A DNA stretch of 64,000 nt from Thermohalobaculum sp965247385 (GCA_965247385.1 CBDFHG010000002.1:1-64000); one strand, 5' to 3'. Positions 16,639 through 28,609 are shown, counted from the first letter of the stretch. Notes: generated by a model from the sequence alone, not told the origin. Program-made: numbers and translations.

Positions 16639-18015
16639 TCAGGTCCGGAATTGCTCGACCCAGTCGCCGAATACCGCTTTTGCCCGTTCAGTATAGGCGC
16701 GGGCGCGGTCGCGCTTGCCCTTGCGGCCTTTGCGGATATCCTCGGTTAGCGTCGGGAATAGGCCGAAATTGACATTCATCGGCTGGAAAGTATCGGCTTC
16801 GGCGCCGCCGGTGATGTGGTGGATCAGCGCGCCCATGGCGGTCTCGCGCGGCGGCAGAGGCAGGGCGCGGCCCAGCCGTTCGCAGGCTGCCATGTGCCCG
16901 GCGAGAATTCCCATGGCGCCGGATTCCACATAGCCCTCGACCCCGGTGATCTGCCCGGCAAAACGAAGGTGCGGATCGGTCTTCAGGCGCAGTTCGTTGT
17001 CCAGCAGCCGCGGCGAGTTGAGGAAGGTGTTGCGGTGGATGCCGCCGAGCCGGGCGAAACGGGCCTGTTCAAGGCCGGGGATCAGCGCCAACGCCTCGGC
17101 TTGTGCGCCGTATTTCATTTTGGTTTGAAATCCGACGATATTAAATAGCGTTCCCAATGCGTTATCGCGCCGAAGTTGAACCACTGCATGAGCTTTAATC
17201 TTCGGCTGGTGCGGGTTCGTCAGCCCAACTGGCTTCAAGGGGCCAAAGCGCAGGGTCTCGCGGCCGCGCTCGGCCATGACCTCGATCGGCAGGCAGCCCT
17301 CGAAATAGGGGGTGTCTTTCTCCCACTCCTTGAACTCGGTCTTGGGGGCCGCCAGCAGCGCGTCGATGAACGCCTCGTACTGCTCGCGGTCCATCGGGCA
17401 GTTGAGGTAGGCGGTGCGCTCGGCCTCGGTTTCGCCCTTGTCATAGCGCGACTGGAACCAGGCTTTCTCCATATCGACGCTGTCGGCGTAGACGATGGGG
17501 GCGATGGCGTCGAAGAAGGCCAGCGAGGCCTCGCCGGTCTTCTCGCGGATCGCACCAGCCAGGGCAGGTGAGGTCAACGGACCCGTGGCGATGATGACAC
17601 TGTCCCACTCGGCAGGGGGCAGCCCGGCAATCTCGCCGCGCTCCAGCGTAATCAGCGGGTGGGCCAGCAACCGCTCGGTGACGGCGGCGCTGAAACCCTC
17701 GCGGTCCACCGCCAGCGCGCCGCCGGCGGGAACCGAATGCCGCCCGGCCATTTCCATCATGATCGACCCCATGCGGCGCATCTCGTCATGCAGCAGGCCG
17801 ACCGCATTGGTCTCGTCGTCGTCGGAGCGGAACGAATTCGAGCAAACCAGCTCCGCCAATCCGTCGGTCTGGTGTGCCTCGGTACCATGCACCGGGCGCA
17901 TCTCGTGCAGGATCACGGGCACGCCCAGATTGGCCGCAGCCCAGGCGGCCTCGGAGCCTGCCATGCCGCCACCAATGATATGGATGGGGCCGACGATGTG
18001 GATGGGGCTGGTCAT
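16639..18015 (-). CDS. trmFO: tRNA (m5U54) methyltransferase, folate/FAD-dependent
   Basis: Transfers the methyl of methylene-tetrahydrofolate to U54 of tRNAs using FAD and NAD(P)H. The 458-residue protein has the N-terminal FAD dinucleotide motif IIGGGMAGSEAAWAAA, then VILHEMRP and the family stretch ELVCSNSFRSDD. Length is normal for alphaproteobacterial TrmFO. The N-terminus contains a short tandem repeat, PIHIVG/PIHIIG, so the start could be a few codons downstream. Confidence 0.96.
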   Translation of the reverse strand: MTSPIHIVGPIHIIGGGMAGSEAAWAAANLGVPVILHEMRPVHGTEAHQTDGLAELVCSNSFRSDDDETNAVGLLHDEMRRMGSIMMEMAGRHSVPAGGALAVDREGFSAAVTERLLAHPLITLERGEIAGLPPAEWDSVIIATGPLTSPALAGAIREKTGEASLAFFDAIAPIVYADSVDMEKAWFQSRYDKGETEAERTAYLNCPMDREQYEAFIDALLAAPKTEFKEWEKDTPYFEGCLPIEVMAERGRETLRFGPLKPVGLTNPHQPKIKAHAVVQLRRDNALGTLFNIVGFQTKMKYGAQAEALALIPGLEQARFARLGGIHRNTFLNSPRLLDNELRLKTDPHLRFAGQITGVEGYVESGAMGILAGHMAACERLGRALPLPPRETAMGALIHHITGGAEADTFQPMNVNFGLFPTLTEDIRKGRKGKRDRARAYTERAKAVFGDWVEQFRT

Positions 18016-18075
18016 GGGCCGAGGGAATAGGGGGGTAGCGCGATGCGGTCAAGCGAGCCGGGGCGGTGGCGTCGG

Positions 18076-18910
18076 TCAGCCATCGAGGATATCACCAACC
18101 AACGCGCTCAGCCGCTCCAGCCCCTCGGTCAGATGGTCCTCGGGCACGGCGGAGAAAAACCGGAAATGATGCTCCAGCCCGAAGCAGTTCCCGGGAACCA
18201 CCAGCATGTCCTTTTCGTTGCGCAGCCGCAGCGCCAAATCGCACGAGCCGATGGGCAGGTTGTAGCGCACGAAGGACATGGCGGAGGCGTGCGGGGGCAC
18301 CACCGAGAAGACGCCCTGGTAGCGCGACAACCCCTCCGCCAACCGGTCGAAGCCGGTGTCGGTCAGGCACCGCCGCGGGCGGCGGCGGCCACGATGGCGG
18401 TCATCTCGTCCTCGGTCAGGATGTGCCGGTCGGGTTGTTCGGGTTGACGACGGCGATCAGCCGGGTCTTCGGGCCGACTGCGCCGGCCAGCGCGTCGGTA
18501 TCCAGCGCCCAACCGTTTTCCTCGATCAGCGGCACGGTCTTGACAGTGATTCCGGCATTTTGCGCGTTGCCGGGGAGTTGCTGGTAGGTGGGGCCCAGCG
18601 CCACCACCTCGTCACCGGGCTCCAGCGGGGTGCTGGCGATCAGGTGGTTAGCCTCGGACGCGCCGACGGTGACCAGAACGTTCTCCGCACTGGCGCCGGG
18701 GTAGAGCGCGGCAATCCGGCTGCGCAGCCGTTCCTTTCCGCGAACCTCGGGGTAGTCCAGCAGCAGGTCCGACAGAGCTCCGGCATAGGTCCCCGCCATC
18801 TCCAGCAGCCCGCCCAGCGTCATCGGATGGACGCCGCTTTCGGAGAAATTACAGATGACGCCCTGCTCGTTCTCCGAGAGGAATTGTTCGACCTGGAAGG
18901 GTTGAAACAT
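18076..18910 (-). pseudogene. Class I/II PLP aminotransferase, internally deleted and frameshifted
   Basis: The 5' part (18416-18910) encodes a normal aminotransferase N-terminal half ending at the conserved NPNNPTG. The frame then shifts by one, and HILTEDEMTAIV can be read in the next frame for about 20 residues. A large segment that should carry the DEVY motif and the PLP-binding lysine is missing. The 3' part (18076 to about 18360) resumes in a third frame with EGLSRYQGVFSVVPP, VRYNLPIGS and VVPGNCFG, the normal C-terminal domain. Without the lysine the product cannot work as an aminotransferase. Confidence 0.88.
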
Positions 18911-18952
18911 GCATCGGCTCCTGTCGTGGCATTTGTGACAGGAGTAACCGTT

Positions 18953-19693
18953 TTAGCCCCCCACCGCCATGCCTACCGCATAGGCGATGACAGCACAGAT
19001 GCCGCCGACCGCGACTGTCTCGCCGACACAGCGTCCGACCCGCTCGTGAGTCACATGCCAGCGCAGCAGGCCCAGCAGAACCAGCGCCACGGCGGTGGCG
19101 AAGACCGACCACTGGAAGGTGGTCTGGTTCGGATCGTACAGAAAATAGGGGAGCAGAGGGATGGCGCCGAAGAATATGAAGGCCAGAAAGGTCGCCAGCC
19201 CGTCCAGCGCCGGGTTGCCGCCGGTCGGATCGGGCATGCCGATCTCATGCTGCATCATGAAATCGGCCAGCAGTTCCGGATTGCGCTGGTAGAGGTCGGC
19301 AAAGGCGTGGATGTCAGCCTCGGGGACGTCCTTGGTGCGCAGGATCTGGAACAGTTCAGCCCGTTCCTTCTCGGGCCTCTCGTGGATTTCGCGCATCTCC
19401 CTGATGCGGGCAGCGCGGTAGATGTCCTGCGCCGACCGGGTCGCGAGGAAGGCGCCAAAGCCCATCGAGGCGGCATCGGCGAAGAGATTGGCCAGGCCGA
19501 ACAGCAGCACCGCGATGGTGCCGACCGCCGCCGCGCCCTCGGCCCCGGCCCCGGCGAAGCCTGCAACCACAGCGAAGGTGGTGACGATGCCGTCATTGCC
19601 GCCATAGACAATCTCGCGCAAAAACTCCGAGAACCGGCCGAGATCGTGCTCGGTCGCGAGGTGTTCCCGGTATTCCCTGCTGAAGCTGCTCAT
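18953..19693 (-). CDS. VIT1/CCC1-family membrane transporter
   Basis: A 246-residue integral membrane protein of the vacuolar-iron-transporter family, which moves Fe2+ or Mn2+. The first helix carries the family signature REIVYGGNDGIVTTFAVVAG, and the second is LFADAASMGFGAFLATRS. A charged cytoplasmic loop (about 95-150, EIHERPEKERAELFQ) and two or three C-terminal helices follow. No N-terminal ferritin-like domain is present, so it is the short form. It is probably a manganese or iron exporter; the ion cannot be settled from sequence. Confidence 0.9.
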   Translation of the reverse strand: MSSFSREYREHLATEHDLGRFSEFLREIVYGGNDGIVTTFAVVAGFAGAGAEGAAAVGTIAVLLFGLANLFADAASMGFGAFLATRSAQDIYRAARIREMREIHERPEKERAELFQILRTKDVPEADIHAFADLYQRNPELLADFMMQHEIGMPDPTGGNPALDGLATFLAFIFFGAIPLLPYFLYDPNQTTFQWSVFATAVALVLLGLLRWHVTHERVGRCVGETVAVGGICAVIAYAVGMAVGG

Positions 19694-19720
19694 GTGGGTC
19701 CCTCTTCGTTGCCGGGGCGT

Positions 19721-21034
19721 TCATTCTAGGGGCGCAAACTGCGCTTCCATCTCGCGGCGTGTGCGGGCCGCAGGGCGGCCCTGGTCGATATCGACATCCT
19801 TCCATGTCACAACCTGCCCCGCCCTGACAGAACTCAAGAGCGTGGCGCCATGGGCCAGCCCGATCGGCAGCGCCCCTTGCGCAAGCGAATCCGCCGCCGG
19901 GGCCAGCTTGCCGTAGACGCAATAACCACCCTCGCCGTCCAGCGTCTCGCCGGGGGCGAGATCCCGCTTGGCGGTGGCCATGACGTCACCGTTGAAGGCG
20001 CGGGCGCTGCCGGTGGGCTCGCCGCGCAGGGCGGCGCTGAGGACCGAGATGCCCAGTTCCAGCCCGATCAGATGGCAGGGGCGATAGAGCGCGGCGTAGC
20101 GGCCGGTGGAATCGGTCTTCAGCCCGTATTGCCGGAAGCAGGCGGCGGCGTAGTCGTTGGGCGCCTCGACCACCACATAGACCCCCCAGCGCAGATCGCG
20201 AAACACCGGCCGGGCGTCGCGCTCGTCGCAGGCGATGGTCTCGACCATGCCGGTGTCCTCGAGCATTCCGCCCCGGGCCACGGGACGCAGGACATGTGCC
20301 AGGTCGTCGACACCGCAGGGCGGGAAGGAGAGGCCCTTTACCGGCGCTTTCAGGTCGCAGGCATTGGCGATGGCGGCCATCTCGATGGCGGATTTGGTGC
20401 CGTCCATGAAGGAGGTGAACATCTGGCTGTTCATCCTCGCCGCCCTGGCATCATCCGCCGTGATGCCATAGTGGTTCCAGACTTCATCGGGGGTGATCTG
20501 GTGATAGCCTGGCAGGTATTTCGTGCCCTTGCCCGCCGCCACCACCCGAAAGCCGCAGGCCCGCGCCCAGTCGACCAGCTCGGCGGTCAGCGCCGGTTGG
20601 TCGCCATAGGCCATCGAATAGACCACGCCCGCTGCCCGCGCTTCCTTGGCCAGAAGCGGCCCGGCCAGCACGTCGGCTTCGACATTGACCATGACGATAT
20701 GCTTGCCCCCGGCGATCGCGGCGCGGGCGTGCAGGATGCCCGCCTCCGGGTGGCCGGTGGCATCGATAATCACGTCGACATCGTCGCGGGAGGCGAGTTC
20801 GGCGCCGCTGGTGACAATTGCGGTCCGGGTGGTGCAGTCCGTGTCCCAGCCGACCGTGGTCATGGCGGCGCGGGCACGCTCCGGCGCCAGATCGGCAATG
20901 GCGGTGACCTCCATCCCCGGCGTTGTCGGCACCTGGGAGAGGAACATCGAGCCGAACTTGCCCGCACCGATCAGCCCGACGCGGACGGGAGAACCGCTGG
21001 CTGCCTGGGTCTGTAGTTTGGCGAAGAGGTTCAT
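19721..21034 (-). CDS. NAD(P)-binding oxidoreductase with SAF domain (homoserine-dehydrogenase-like)
   Basis: A protein of about 437 residues with an N-terminal Rossmann domain (VGLIGAGKFGSMFLSQVP), a homoserine-dehydrogenase-like catalytic part, and a C-terminal SAF domain near 345-400 (NGDVMATAKRDLAPGETLDG). This is the COG4091 architecture, whose members are thought to act in carbohydrate or amino-acid catabolism rather than threonine synthesis. The ATG at 21034 has GGGGAA just upstream and is preferred to an in-frame start at 21088 inside the flanking IS remnant region. Confidence 0.82.
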   Translation of the reverse strand: MNLFAKLQTQAASGSPVRVGLIGAGKFGSMFLSQVPTTPGMEVTAIADLAPERARAAMTTVGWDTDCTTRTAIVTSGAELASRDDVDVIIDATGHPEAGILHARAAIAGGKHIVMVNVEADVLAGPLLAKEARAAGVVYSMAYGDQPALTAELVDWARACGFRVVAAGKGTKYLPGYHQITPDEVWNHYGITADDARAARMNSQMFTSFMDGTKSAIEMAAIANACDLKAPVKGLSFPPCGVDDLAHVLRPVARGGMLEDTGMVETIACDERDARPVFRDLRWGVYVVVEAPNDYAAACFRQYGLKTDSTGRYAALYRPCHLIGLELGISVLSAALRGEPTGSARAFNGDVMATAKRDLAPGETLDGEGGYCVYGKLAPAADSLAQGALPIGLAHGATLLSSVRAGQVVTWKDVDIDQGRPAARTRREMEAQFAPLE

Positions 21035-21074
21035 CGGGTTCCCCGTAAAGCGAATGCAGGCACCATGCCAATTT

Positions 21075-21732
21075 TTGTAATTACTCACCCTTTGTGCCGC
21101 CCGGCGATCTCTGAATCAATGGGGCAATGGATCGTGCCGATCTTGAACGCTTGAGCAAAGAACAGTTGGTTGATCTGGTGCTGAAACTTCCGCGCCCGGC
21201 AAAGACCACGCGGACCTCTTCCAAGCCGCCGTCGAGCGATAAAAAGGCGCGGCGGCGGCATTCTACGCCCGGCGGCGCCAAGCCCGGACACAAGGGCCAT
21301 TTCCGCGCTCTGGCGGAACATCCCGATGAGACGATTGCCCACCGCCCTGCCAGTTGCCCGGCCTGCCAAGGCAAACTCGATGCCAGCCTCGAGGGTGAGG
21401 TTGTTGGTGATTACGACGAAATCGAGTTGCCACAGGTCACGCCGTTTGTCCGCCGTCACCTGCGTTTGACGGTCAGGTGCCGCCATTGCCGGGCCCGGAA
21501 TGCGCAGCCCGTGTCGACGCCTCATTGCCCAGCCCCGCCACCGGCGCGCCATTCGAACCGCGCCGGCATGGTCTGGCGCTTTATCTGAAGACCTTCCAGG
21601 CGCTGTCATTCGCCCGGCTGAGCGCCCTGTTCGAGGATGTATTCGGGCTCAAGATCAGCCCGGGCGCGCGGGCCAGAATGCCGGCCCCCAGCGACAAACC
21701 CTTTGCCGCGCAAAAGCCGGCCATCATCGCGC
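21075..21732 (+). mobile_element. IS66-like transposase remnant of a second type, 5' part only
   Basis: The remnant begins with ttgtaattactcaccc (21075-21090), a terminus also found alone at 61812-61840. An ATG at 21127 opens a transposase N-terminus (DLERLSKEQLVDLVLKL, then SSKPPSSDKKARR and a zinc-ribbon CPACQGKL). A frameshift near 21500 moves the continuation to another frame (ALYLKTFQALSFARLSALFE, GLKISPGA). The sequence stops around 21732, where an IS5-like fragment in opposite orientation is joined. It is dead. Confidence 0.8.
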
Positions 21733-21734
21733 GC

Positions 21735-22092
21735 ACATGGCGGCATACCGTCGGTGCGGAGACACCAAAGACAAGTCCCATAAAAACATGGCTGGTATAG
21801 GTCCGGTAATAAATCAAACACAGCAACAATTGCTCGGAAAACGTCAGGCGATATTTCATGCCGCCACCGATGGCACGGAGCCGACCTTTGCGTGACAGGC
21901 GCCTGGTTTCGCGGCAAAGCCACATCGGGTGCAATTTTACAACCAGGGCATCGAAATCAGCCAGTCGGATGCCTGATAGTCGAAAGAATAGCTCTGGACG
22001 GTGCCGTAAAACCTGTAAAACCTTCATCGCCTAACACTCCCGTGAACTTCCACAGCATATATGACAGAAAAAGCACTATCGTGAAACGGGTC
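21735..22092 (-). mobile_element. IS5-like (DDE_Tnp_4) element fragment
   Basis: The terminal 360 bp of the same element as at 34105-35076, on the minus strand. Its end at 22092 reads gacccgtttcacgatagtgc inward and is followed by TA. The encoded N-terminus starts at the ATG at 22027 (MKVLQVLRHRPELFF) and runs through the helix-turn-helix domain to VSAPTVCRHVRAMM. The DDE half is lost at the junction with the IS66-like remnant. In this fragment the N-terminal frame is intact, unlike in the full-length copy. Confidence 0.82.
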
Positions 22093-22240
22093 TACTGGAT
22101 AACGGCCGAGGCCGCGAGCAGGGTCAGGCCGAGGCCGAAGGCGAACAGGAAGAACAGCATGAAGGCGCCGCGAATCCAGATCGGGCGGCGGCTTCCGGTC
22201 TCGGCGGCAGGCTCGCCGGTGTTCTGGGTGGTCATCATGT
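22093..22240 (-). pseudogene. DUF4389-like membrane protein, C-terminus lost to IS
   Basis: A gene starting at the ATG at 22238-22240 or the next codon encodes MTTQNTGEPAAETG, then RPIWIRGAFMLFFLF and AFGLGLTLLAASAVIQ. It is cut at the TA that borders the IS5-like fragment. Arg-Pro-x-W-x-Arg followed by a hydrophobic helix resembles the start of DUF4389 proteins. The remainder is not found in the window. Confidence 0.55.
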
Positions 22241-22318
22241 GATCATCTCCGTCATCAGGGACAACGCCTGGTGCTTAGTCCTGGAGGTGAGGTTTCCCGG
22301 ATATCGATTCAAGTGGGG

Positions 22319-22418
22319 GTGCCAAAACGCGCGCGCCCGAGTTGGGCGCGCCGGCAAGTCTTACTGGGTAAGACTCGACCGGAACGTGCCAAAACGCGCG
22401 CGCCCGGGTTGGGCGCGC
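22319..22418. repeat. Tandem GC-rich hairpins flanking a third hairpin
   Basis: A 33-bp unit beginning gtgccaaaacgcgcgcgccc occurs at 22319-22351 and again at 22386-22418 with one mismatch. Each unit contains a self-complementary gcgcgccc...gggcgcgc. Between them, 22357-22375 is a perfect 8-bp-arm hairpin (agtcttac/gtaagact). The cluster lies 85 bp beyond the katG stop and may form its 3' end. It may also be a small repeat element. Confidence 0.75.
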
Positions 22419-22502
22419 GCAGGATGTATGTTGCCTTGATCTCCCGATGCCGAGTCGAGGCAGGGCTCTCGAAGCCATCGAAGGAAGACCCTTCAACTGA
22501 GC

Positions 22503-24692
<2,190 letters not shown>

Positions 24693-24949
24693 TCTTCCTT
24701 CAGGTCGTTTGAGATTCCCTTCACTTCGGGTGGGAGGATGTCACCCGAGGAAATCAACTTAGAGCGATTCGAAACTATCCTCGCTTGTCCATCAGGTGAA
24801 GTTGCTTTCTCGATTGCCACAGAATTTTCCACAAATGAAGATCACGCTCCGCCAATTCCATGCGCCGGCCGCGACCCTCAATAGTTGACGTAGCGTGGAG
24901 CAGGGAGCATTTCCAAAGGCAGAGCGTCGCCCGCAGAAGGATGGAGGCC

Positions 24950-26044
24950 ATGAAAGTCAACGGCAAACCCTGGCGGCCAATCTGGCTGGAGGACGACGGC
25001 GGGTCCGTCGGCATCATCAACCAGACCCGGCTGCCCTTCGCCTTCGAGACCGCAAGCCTGACCACCGAGGCCGAAGCGGCCCATGCGATCAAGGCGATGC
25101 TGGTGCGCGGCGCGCCGCTGATCGGGGCGACCGCTGGCTACGGCATGGCGCTGGCGATGCGGGCGGATGCATCCGACGCCAACCTCTCGGGCGCCTATGA
25201 GCGGCTGTTCGAGACCCGCCCGACCGCGATCAACCTGAAATGGGCGTTGGACGACATGCGCCAGCGGTTGGGGCCCTTGAAGCCCTGCGAGCGGGTGGCG
25301 GCGGCTTACGCGCGGGTAGCCGAGATCGTTGAGGAGGATGTCGAGATCAACCGCCGCATCGGTGCCCATGGACTGGAGTTGATCCGCGGGATTGCCGGGC
25401 GCAAGCCCGGTCCGGTGAACATCCTGACCCATTGCAACGCCGGTTGGCTGGCGACGTGTGACTGGGGTACGGCAACTTCGCCGGTCTATCAGGCCCATGA
25501 CCTGGGGATCGCCGTTCATGTCTGGGTCGACGAGACCCGGCCGCGCAACCAAGGTGGCCATCTGACGGCGTGGGAGCTGCACAACCACGGTGTGCCGCAC
25601 ACGGTAATCGTCGACAATGCGGGCGGCCATCTGATGCAGCACGGCGAGGTCGATATCTGCCTCACCGGCACCGACCGGACCACGGCGACGGGCGATGTCG
25701 GCAACAAGATCGGCACCTATCTGAAAGCGCTGGCGGCAGCGGATAACGGCGTGCCGTTCTATGTCTGCCTGCCCTCGCCGACCATCGACTGGACGGTGCG
25801 CGACGGGGTGCGCGAGATTCCCATCGAGGAACGCGCCGCCGCCGAGGTCACCGATGTGACCGGCGTTACCGCCAATGGCGCCGTGCTGAAAACCCGCGTC
25901 GTTTCCCCCGGCTCGCGCGCCGCCAACCCGGCCTTCGACGTGACCCCGGCGCGGCTGATCACCGGGTTGATCACCGAGCGCGGCGTGGCCGAGGCAAGCG
26001 AGGCCGGATTGCTGGGGTTGTTCCCTGAGCGCAAATCCGCCTGA
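24950..26044 (+). CDS. mtnA: Methylthioribose-1-phosphate isomerase
   Basis: Isomerises 5-methylthioribose-1-phosphate to the ribulose form in methionine salvage. The 364-residue protein has the catalytic Cys162 (LTHCNAGWLAT) and Asp242 (GTDRTTATGD). The ATG at 24950 is chosen because the protein then begins MKVNGKPWRPIW, like family members, and GGAGG and AGAAGG lie upstream; the frame is open further upstream. No other methionine-salvage gene is adjacent, though a betaine-homocysteine methyltransferase lies at 52473. Confidence 0.95.
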   Translation: MKVNGKPWRPIWLEDDGGSVGIINQTRLPFAFETASLTTEAEAAHAIKAMLVRGAPLIGATAGYGMALAMRADASDANLSGAYERLFETRPTAINLKWALDDMRQRLGPLKPCERVAAAYARVAEIVEEDVEINRRIGAHGLELIRGIAGRKPGPVNILTHCNAGWLATCDWGTATSPVYQAHDLGIAVHVWVDETRPRNQGGHLTAWELHNHGVPHTVIVDNAGGHLMQHGEVDICLTGTDRTTATGDVGNKIGTYLKALAAADNGVPFYVCLPSPTIDWTVRDGVREIPIEERAAAEVTDVTGVTANGAVLKTRVVSPGSRAANPAFDVTPARLITGLITERGVAEASEAGLLGLFPERKSA

Positions 26045-26126
26045 CCGCCCGATCGCGGGCGCTGAATCGCCGCAAGACTCGCGTGGCGAAGCACCCTATA
26101 TTGCGCGCCAAGCATCAGGAGCCCAA

Positions 26127-27095
26127 ATGTCAGACCCGACACATCACCGCGACCTCACCGACCGCGCCCAGCGCCACCCGGAGAAGGCGCATCGCGCCGA
26201 CAATCCCAGCCCGAAGAAGCCGGACTGGATCCGGGTCAAGGCGCCGAACTCGAAAGGGTACTTCCGTACCCGGAACGTGATCAAGGAGCACGGGCTGTCG
26301 ACGGTGTGCCAGGAGGCGGGCTGCCCCAATGTGGGCGAGTGCTGGGCTCAGGGCCACGCCACCATGATGATCATGGGTGAGATCTGCACCCGTGGCTGCT
26401 CCTTCTGCAACGTCGCCACCGGACGGCCGAATGCGCTGGACGTGTTCGAGCCGGGCAAGGTGGCGCAGGCTGTCGAGAAGCTGGGGCTGAAGCATGTGGT
26501 GATCACCTCGGTCGACCGCGACGACCTGGCCGACGGCGGCGCCGAACACTTCGCCCAGACCATCCGCGCCCTGCGCCGGAAGTGCCCGGAGACCACGATC
26601 GAGGTGCTGACGCCGGATTTCCTGAGATGCCCGCCCTCGGCGCTGGAGGCCGTGGTCGAGGCCAGGCCCGATGTCTTCAACCACAACCTCGAGACCGTGC
26701 CCGGCCTCTACCCGGAGGTCCGCCCCGGCGCGCGCTATTTCCACTCGCTGCGGCTGTTGCAGCGGGTCAAGGAACTGGACCCCACCATGTTCACCAAGTC
26801 CGGCATCATGGTCGGGCTGGGCGAAGACCGCCAATCGGTGCTGCAGGTGATGGACGACCAGCGCGCGGCGGATGTGGATTTCCTGACCGTCGGCCAGTAC
26901 CTGCAACCCACCAAGAAGCACCACGCGGTGATGCGGTTCGTGACCCCGGACGAGTTCGCCAACTACGAGAATGCGGCCTACGCCAAGGGCTTCCTGATGG
27001 TTTCGGCAACACCCCTGACCCGGTCGAGCTACCACGCTGGCGACGACTTCCGGCGGCTGAGGGAGGCGCGGCTGAGGAAGCTGGGCGGGGGGTGA
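26127..27095 (+). CDS. lipA: Lipoyl synthase
   Basis: Radical-SAM enzyme inserting two sulfurs into protein-bound octanoyl groups. The 322-residue protein has the auxiliary-cluster cysteines Cys61, Cys66 and Cys72 (CQEAGCPNVGEC) and the radical-SAM cluster Cys87, Cys91 and Cys94 (CTRGCSFC), with the usual C-terminal RSSY-type motif (TRSSYHAGDDF). An IS1182-like copy begins seven bases after the stop. Confidence 0.98.
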   Translation: MSDPTHHRDLTDRAQRHPEKAHRADNPSPKKPDWIRVKAPNSKGYFRTRNVIKEHGLSTVCQEAGCPNVGECWAQGHATMMIMGEICTRGCSFCNVATGRPNALDVFEPGKVAQAVEKLGLKHVVITSVDRDDLADGGAEHFAQTIRALRRKCPETTIEVLTPDFLRCPPSALEAVVEARPDVFNHNLETVPGLYPEVRPGARYFHSLRLLQRVKELDPTMFTKSGIMVGLGEDRQSVLQVMDDQRAADVDFLTVGQYLQPTKKHHAVMRFVTPDEFANYENAAYAKGFLMVSATPLTRSSYHAGDDFRRLREARLRKLGGG

Positions 27096-27102
27096 TCCCT
27101 AG

Positions 27103-28609
27103 CAGCCCGTTGAAAAAGTCGCCATTGACCGGGCTTCACCCCACTTGACCGGGTTTCACCCCACGACGAAACATAACGCGGCGTCGGCGGTTTCGCCATC
27201 CTCCGAGACGATGAGGACGATCCGAGCGACCAGAACGGCTCCAGCGGGCGCAACAAGCACGAAAACACCGCCATATCCGCCCGCCACGGCCTGGCGCGGG
27301 GTGCCGGCACCGATGAGTTGGCGCATCAGCAACGAGAGGTGGTGGCCGGCGACGTGAAGCAGGTATCGCTTGTGCACGTTCTCGCGCCGGCGCAGCCAGG
27401 TCCGGCGCAGGCCGCCGCGATCGAGGGTGTGGGCAAAGCAGCGCCCGACGATCCCGGCGCGCAGCTTGAAGGCCTCGCTGGCGAGCGCGGAGTTGAGCCG
27501 CACGCGGTTGTTGGTGACCGCCCGGCGCGCCGCCTGGTCACCGCGCCAGCGCGAAAAGCCCTTCTGCCTGGGCTCGGCGATCCGGGTCTTGCAGGGCCGG
27601 GTCTTCCAGGGACTGTCGTCCAGGGCCTTCAAGACCGCCCGTGAGTGATCGCCCTTGTCGGCGACGCATTCGGCCGGGCCCTCTGGCGTCGGCGCCGCAG
27701 CCACCGCCTCGAGGTTTGCCTCGGCCGCCGCCAGGGTCTTGAAAAGCGTCGTGGTGTCGCCCTCATCGGCTGGGTGCAACTCGGCCGCCACCACCGCCCC
27801 GGTGTCCAGATCCACCGCGTGCTCGGGCTTGTAGGCCAGATGGGTCGCGGCGTCCTTCATCCTGGCGACCCTGGCCTCGGGGTCGCTCCTGCAAACCCGA
27901 TCCTGGTTCGAGAGCTTCTTGCCCTTGCCCTTGCGGTCCAGACGCGCCAGATTCTCGGCCGTGGGCGTCTCAATGCCGCTCTCCTGGGCCAGATGCTCCA
28001 GCATCTCCCGGTCGCCCTCACCCCGTGTCGCGCCGCACGATGTTGCGCCGCGCCGCGTTGGCCTCCATGGTCGAGGCATCCACCCCGATGCGCTCGCCCT
28101 TCACCAGACCCGCCTCGGCGATCAGCGCCAGAACCCGGTCGAAGACCGCCGCGTGCCCCTCGTGGGGCAGGCGCGTGCGGGTCTTCGACAGCCAGGAATG
28201 GTCCGGCACACGATCCCGGCTCTCCAGCCGCAGAAACTCCCGCAGCGACAGCGAATCCGAGCCGCGCCATTCCAGCCCGCGCCCAGAGTCGATGCCCTCG
28301 AAACAGCCCACCAGATGCATGCGGAAACAGCGCCCCGGCGGCACCGAAGGCGCTCCCATCCTGGCCGCGTAACAGCACCGGCAGGCCGCCTCGGCGAAGC
28401 CGTCGAAGTCGCCCTCGATCAGGACCGACTGAAGACGGTCGTAAAACACATGACCCGGCGAGCGCGGCATCTCCGCCCAGCCCACCATCAAGTCACCCTG
28501 ACGATCCTTCCGCAGTCCCATCGCCATCGGCGAACCCCCCGGTCAAATCGGAACATCAAAGAATCAGACCAGGCCGCTCGTGGCCAGTGCCGACTTCGTC
28601 AACGGGCTG
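27103..28609 (-). mobile_element. IS1182-like element, copy A (inactive)
   Basis: The element runs from cagcccgttgaaaaagtc at 27103 to its inverted repeat ending at 28609 (1507 bp). It is closely related to the copy at 49524-51014. The flanking tetramers differ (ctag on the left, ttaa on the right), so no target duplication survives; this may be due to a deletion or recombination with another copy. A 15-bp duplication near 27590 and a one-base insertion near 28024 distinguish it from copy B. Confidence 0.9.
27156..28527 (-). pseudogene. IS1182-like transposase, frameshifted
   Basis: The N-terminal part (28018-28527: MAMGLRKDRQGDLMVGWAEM, DUF772-like) and the DDE part (27156 to about 28020) lie in different frames. 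The break is an extra C in a C-run near 28024 that is absent from the intact copy at 49577-50932. A duplicated 15-bp stretch adds five residues in frame. The product is presumably inactive, though the element could be moved by the intact copy's transposase. Confidence 0.9.

Noticed and set aside
22319..22418. Repeated units with spacing considered as a CRISPR array
   Set aside because: There are only two units, they are palindromic GC hairpins with a hairpin between them, and no cas genes are in the window.
24738..24884. A 48-codon ORF between katG and mtnA with a GGGAGG directly before its ATG
   Set aside because: The spacing is too short for ribosome binding, no similarity is recognised, and it runs up to the mtnA leader.
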